Source: Blautia sp. (GTDB lineage: Bacteria > Bacillota > Clostridia > Lachnospirales > Lachnospiraceae). From it: DNA of 6,763 bases. The notes below the pieces were generated by a model, which did not search any database, was not told the DNA's origin, and saw nothing but the letters and a program-made list of their open reading frames with translations. Shown here piece after piece: positions 6,417 through 6,763 of this stretch; positions within the stretch are counted from its first letter, which is position 1; every line of letters begins with the position of its first letter. The stretch spans positions 1 through 6,763 of the forward strand of contig JAFOJB010000025.1 of NCBI GenBank assembly GCA_017420455.1, in the 5' to 3' direction. Position numbers and translations under genes: made by a program.

Positions 6417-6439
6417 AAAATACCGGGAAATGTTACAAT
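6411..6439 (+). promoter_or_regulatory. Candidate plus-strand promoter sharing the same -35 hexamer
   Basis: TTGCAA (6411-6416) and TACAAT (6434-6439) are 17 bases apart on the plus strand. TTGCAA is its own reverse complement, so the same six bases can serve this promoter and the minus-strand one. It would start RNA near 6446, leaving about 154 bases before the next gene. The -10 is one base off consensus; activity is inferred. Confidence 0.45.
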
Positions 6440-6445
6440 AACTTC

Positions 6446-6545
6446 ATATATCTGTAAAAAATCTGCCCGGGAAATAATCCTTTCAGTCTTTTGCCGTAGG
6501 AACCGCCCTGGTAAAGCGTCGGCGCACTATGCCGGTGAGTCATGC
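6446..6545 (+). other. Unexplained 100-base stretch between two plus-strand promoters
   Basis: No ORF of note and no riboswitch class I recognise. The part at about 6490-6540 is much richer in G+C than its AT-rich surroundings. It can form a 7-pair stem, CGTCGGC (6517-6523) with GCCGGTG (6531-6537), two pairs being G-T, around a 7-base loop. If the upstream promoter is active this would be a leader or a short non-coding RNA; otherwise it is plain spacer. Confidence 0.25.
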
Positions 6546-6574
6546 TTGAATGGGAAGAGGAATGATGATATAAT
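6546..6574 (+). promoter_or_regulatory. Near-consensus promoter for the downstream glycosyltransferase-like gene
   Basis: TTGAAT (6546-6551) and a perfect TATAAT (6569-6574) are spaced by 17 bases. RNA would start about 6581, right at the ribosome binding site AAGGAG (6585-6590), giving a leader of about 20 bases before ATG 6600. Confidence 0.8.
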
Positions 6575-6599
6575 CAGGGCTCAAAAGGAGCTTGAAAAA

Positions 6600-6763
6600 A
6601 TGGGAAAATCAAAAATGACGACCGGTCATATCAAATGGCAGAACCTGCTGAAAAAGCTCTCGCCGTATACCGTCAGAAAAGGCCTGCTTTATCTGAAGCA
6701 TTACGGGTTGAAGGAATTCTGGGTGCGTCTGCATGAGAGGTTCGAGCCGGAGGAGGTTCCTTA
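6600..6763 (+). CDS. N-terminus of a probable cell-surface glycosyltransferase, 3'-truncated
   Basis: Only 54 full codons are visible before the window ends. ATG 6600 follows AAGGAG (6585-6590) at 9 bases; an in-frame ATG at 6615 has no such site. The segment YTVRKGLLYLKHYGLKEF (about 23-40), followed by a charged stretch ending EPEEVP, resembles the lead-in found before the catalytic domain of family 2-type glycosyltransferases in Firmicutes polysaccharide clusters. No catalytic motif (DxD or similar) is within reach, so the family assignment rests on this lead-in alone. It is divergent from the carboxypeptidase gene and has its own promoter, so it begins a separate transcript, possibly for surface polysaccharide synthesis. 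Confidence 0.55.
   Translation, partial: MGKSKMTTGHIKWQNLLKKLSPYTVRKGLLYLKHYGLKEFWVRLHERFEPEEVP

Overview
The window looks like a chromosomal piece of a gut-type Clostridia (Lachnospiraceae-like) genome. This placement is inferred from roughly 50-55 % G+C by eye, strong AGGAG-type ribosome binding sites, a DacF-like D,D-carboxypeptidase with a C-terminal membrane anchor, and the style of the propanediol-utilisation genes. The species cannot be named from the sequence.

Positions 1-4904 are the 3' end of a plus-strand bacterial microcompartment (BMC) operon of the B12-dependent propanediol-utilisation (PDU) type. In order it holds: the C-terminal three quarters of a PduS-like cobalamin reductase/flavo-Fe-S protein (cut by the window edge), a PduT-like tandem-BMC shell protein with the cluster-binding Cys38, a DeoR-family regulator, a PduQ-like iron alcohol dehydrogenase that starts inside the regulator gene, and a PduO-type ATP:corrinoid adenosyltransferase fused to a GlcG/HbpS-like domain. 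A strong hairpin that can terminate in both directions follows. Family knowledge gives a coherent job. PduS and PduT move electrons across the shell. PduS reduces cobalamin for PduO, which makes adenosylcobalamin for a diol dehydratase. PduQ reduces propionaldehyde to 1-propanol and recycles NAD+. The dehydratase, the aldehyde dehydrogenase and the hexagonal shell proteins are not in the window and presumably lie upstream. The DeoR protein is the obvious candidate local regulator.

Positions 4905-6344 hold an unrelated minus-strand gene, convergent with the operon. It encodes a secreted, membrane-anchored penicillin-binding-protein-type D-alanyl-D-alanine carboxypeptidase. Its third active-site motif reads KEG instead of KTG, and its tail is built from 9-base repeats.

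Positions 6345-6599 are a divergent intergenic region. It contains a promoter for the carboxypeptidase and a possible plus-strand promoter that shares the same palindromic -35 hexamer. After an unexplained stretch of about 100 bases comes a near-consensus promoter for the last gene. That gene (from 6600) runs off the window and its first 54 residues resemble the N-terminus of Firmicutes cell-surface glycosyltransferases.

I see no mobile element, CRISPR array, tRNA, rRNA or cobalamin riboswitch. The main content is a known system type; the less ordinary points are local (regulator placement, gaps, the KEG motif, the shared -35) and are listed as findings.
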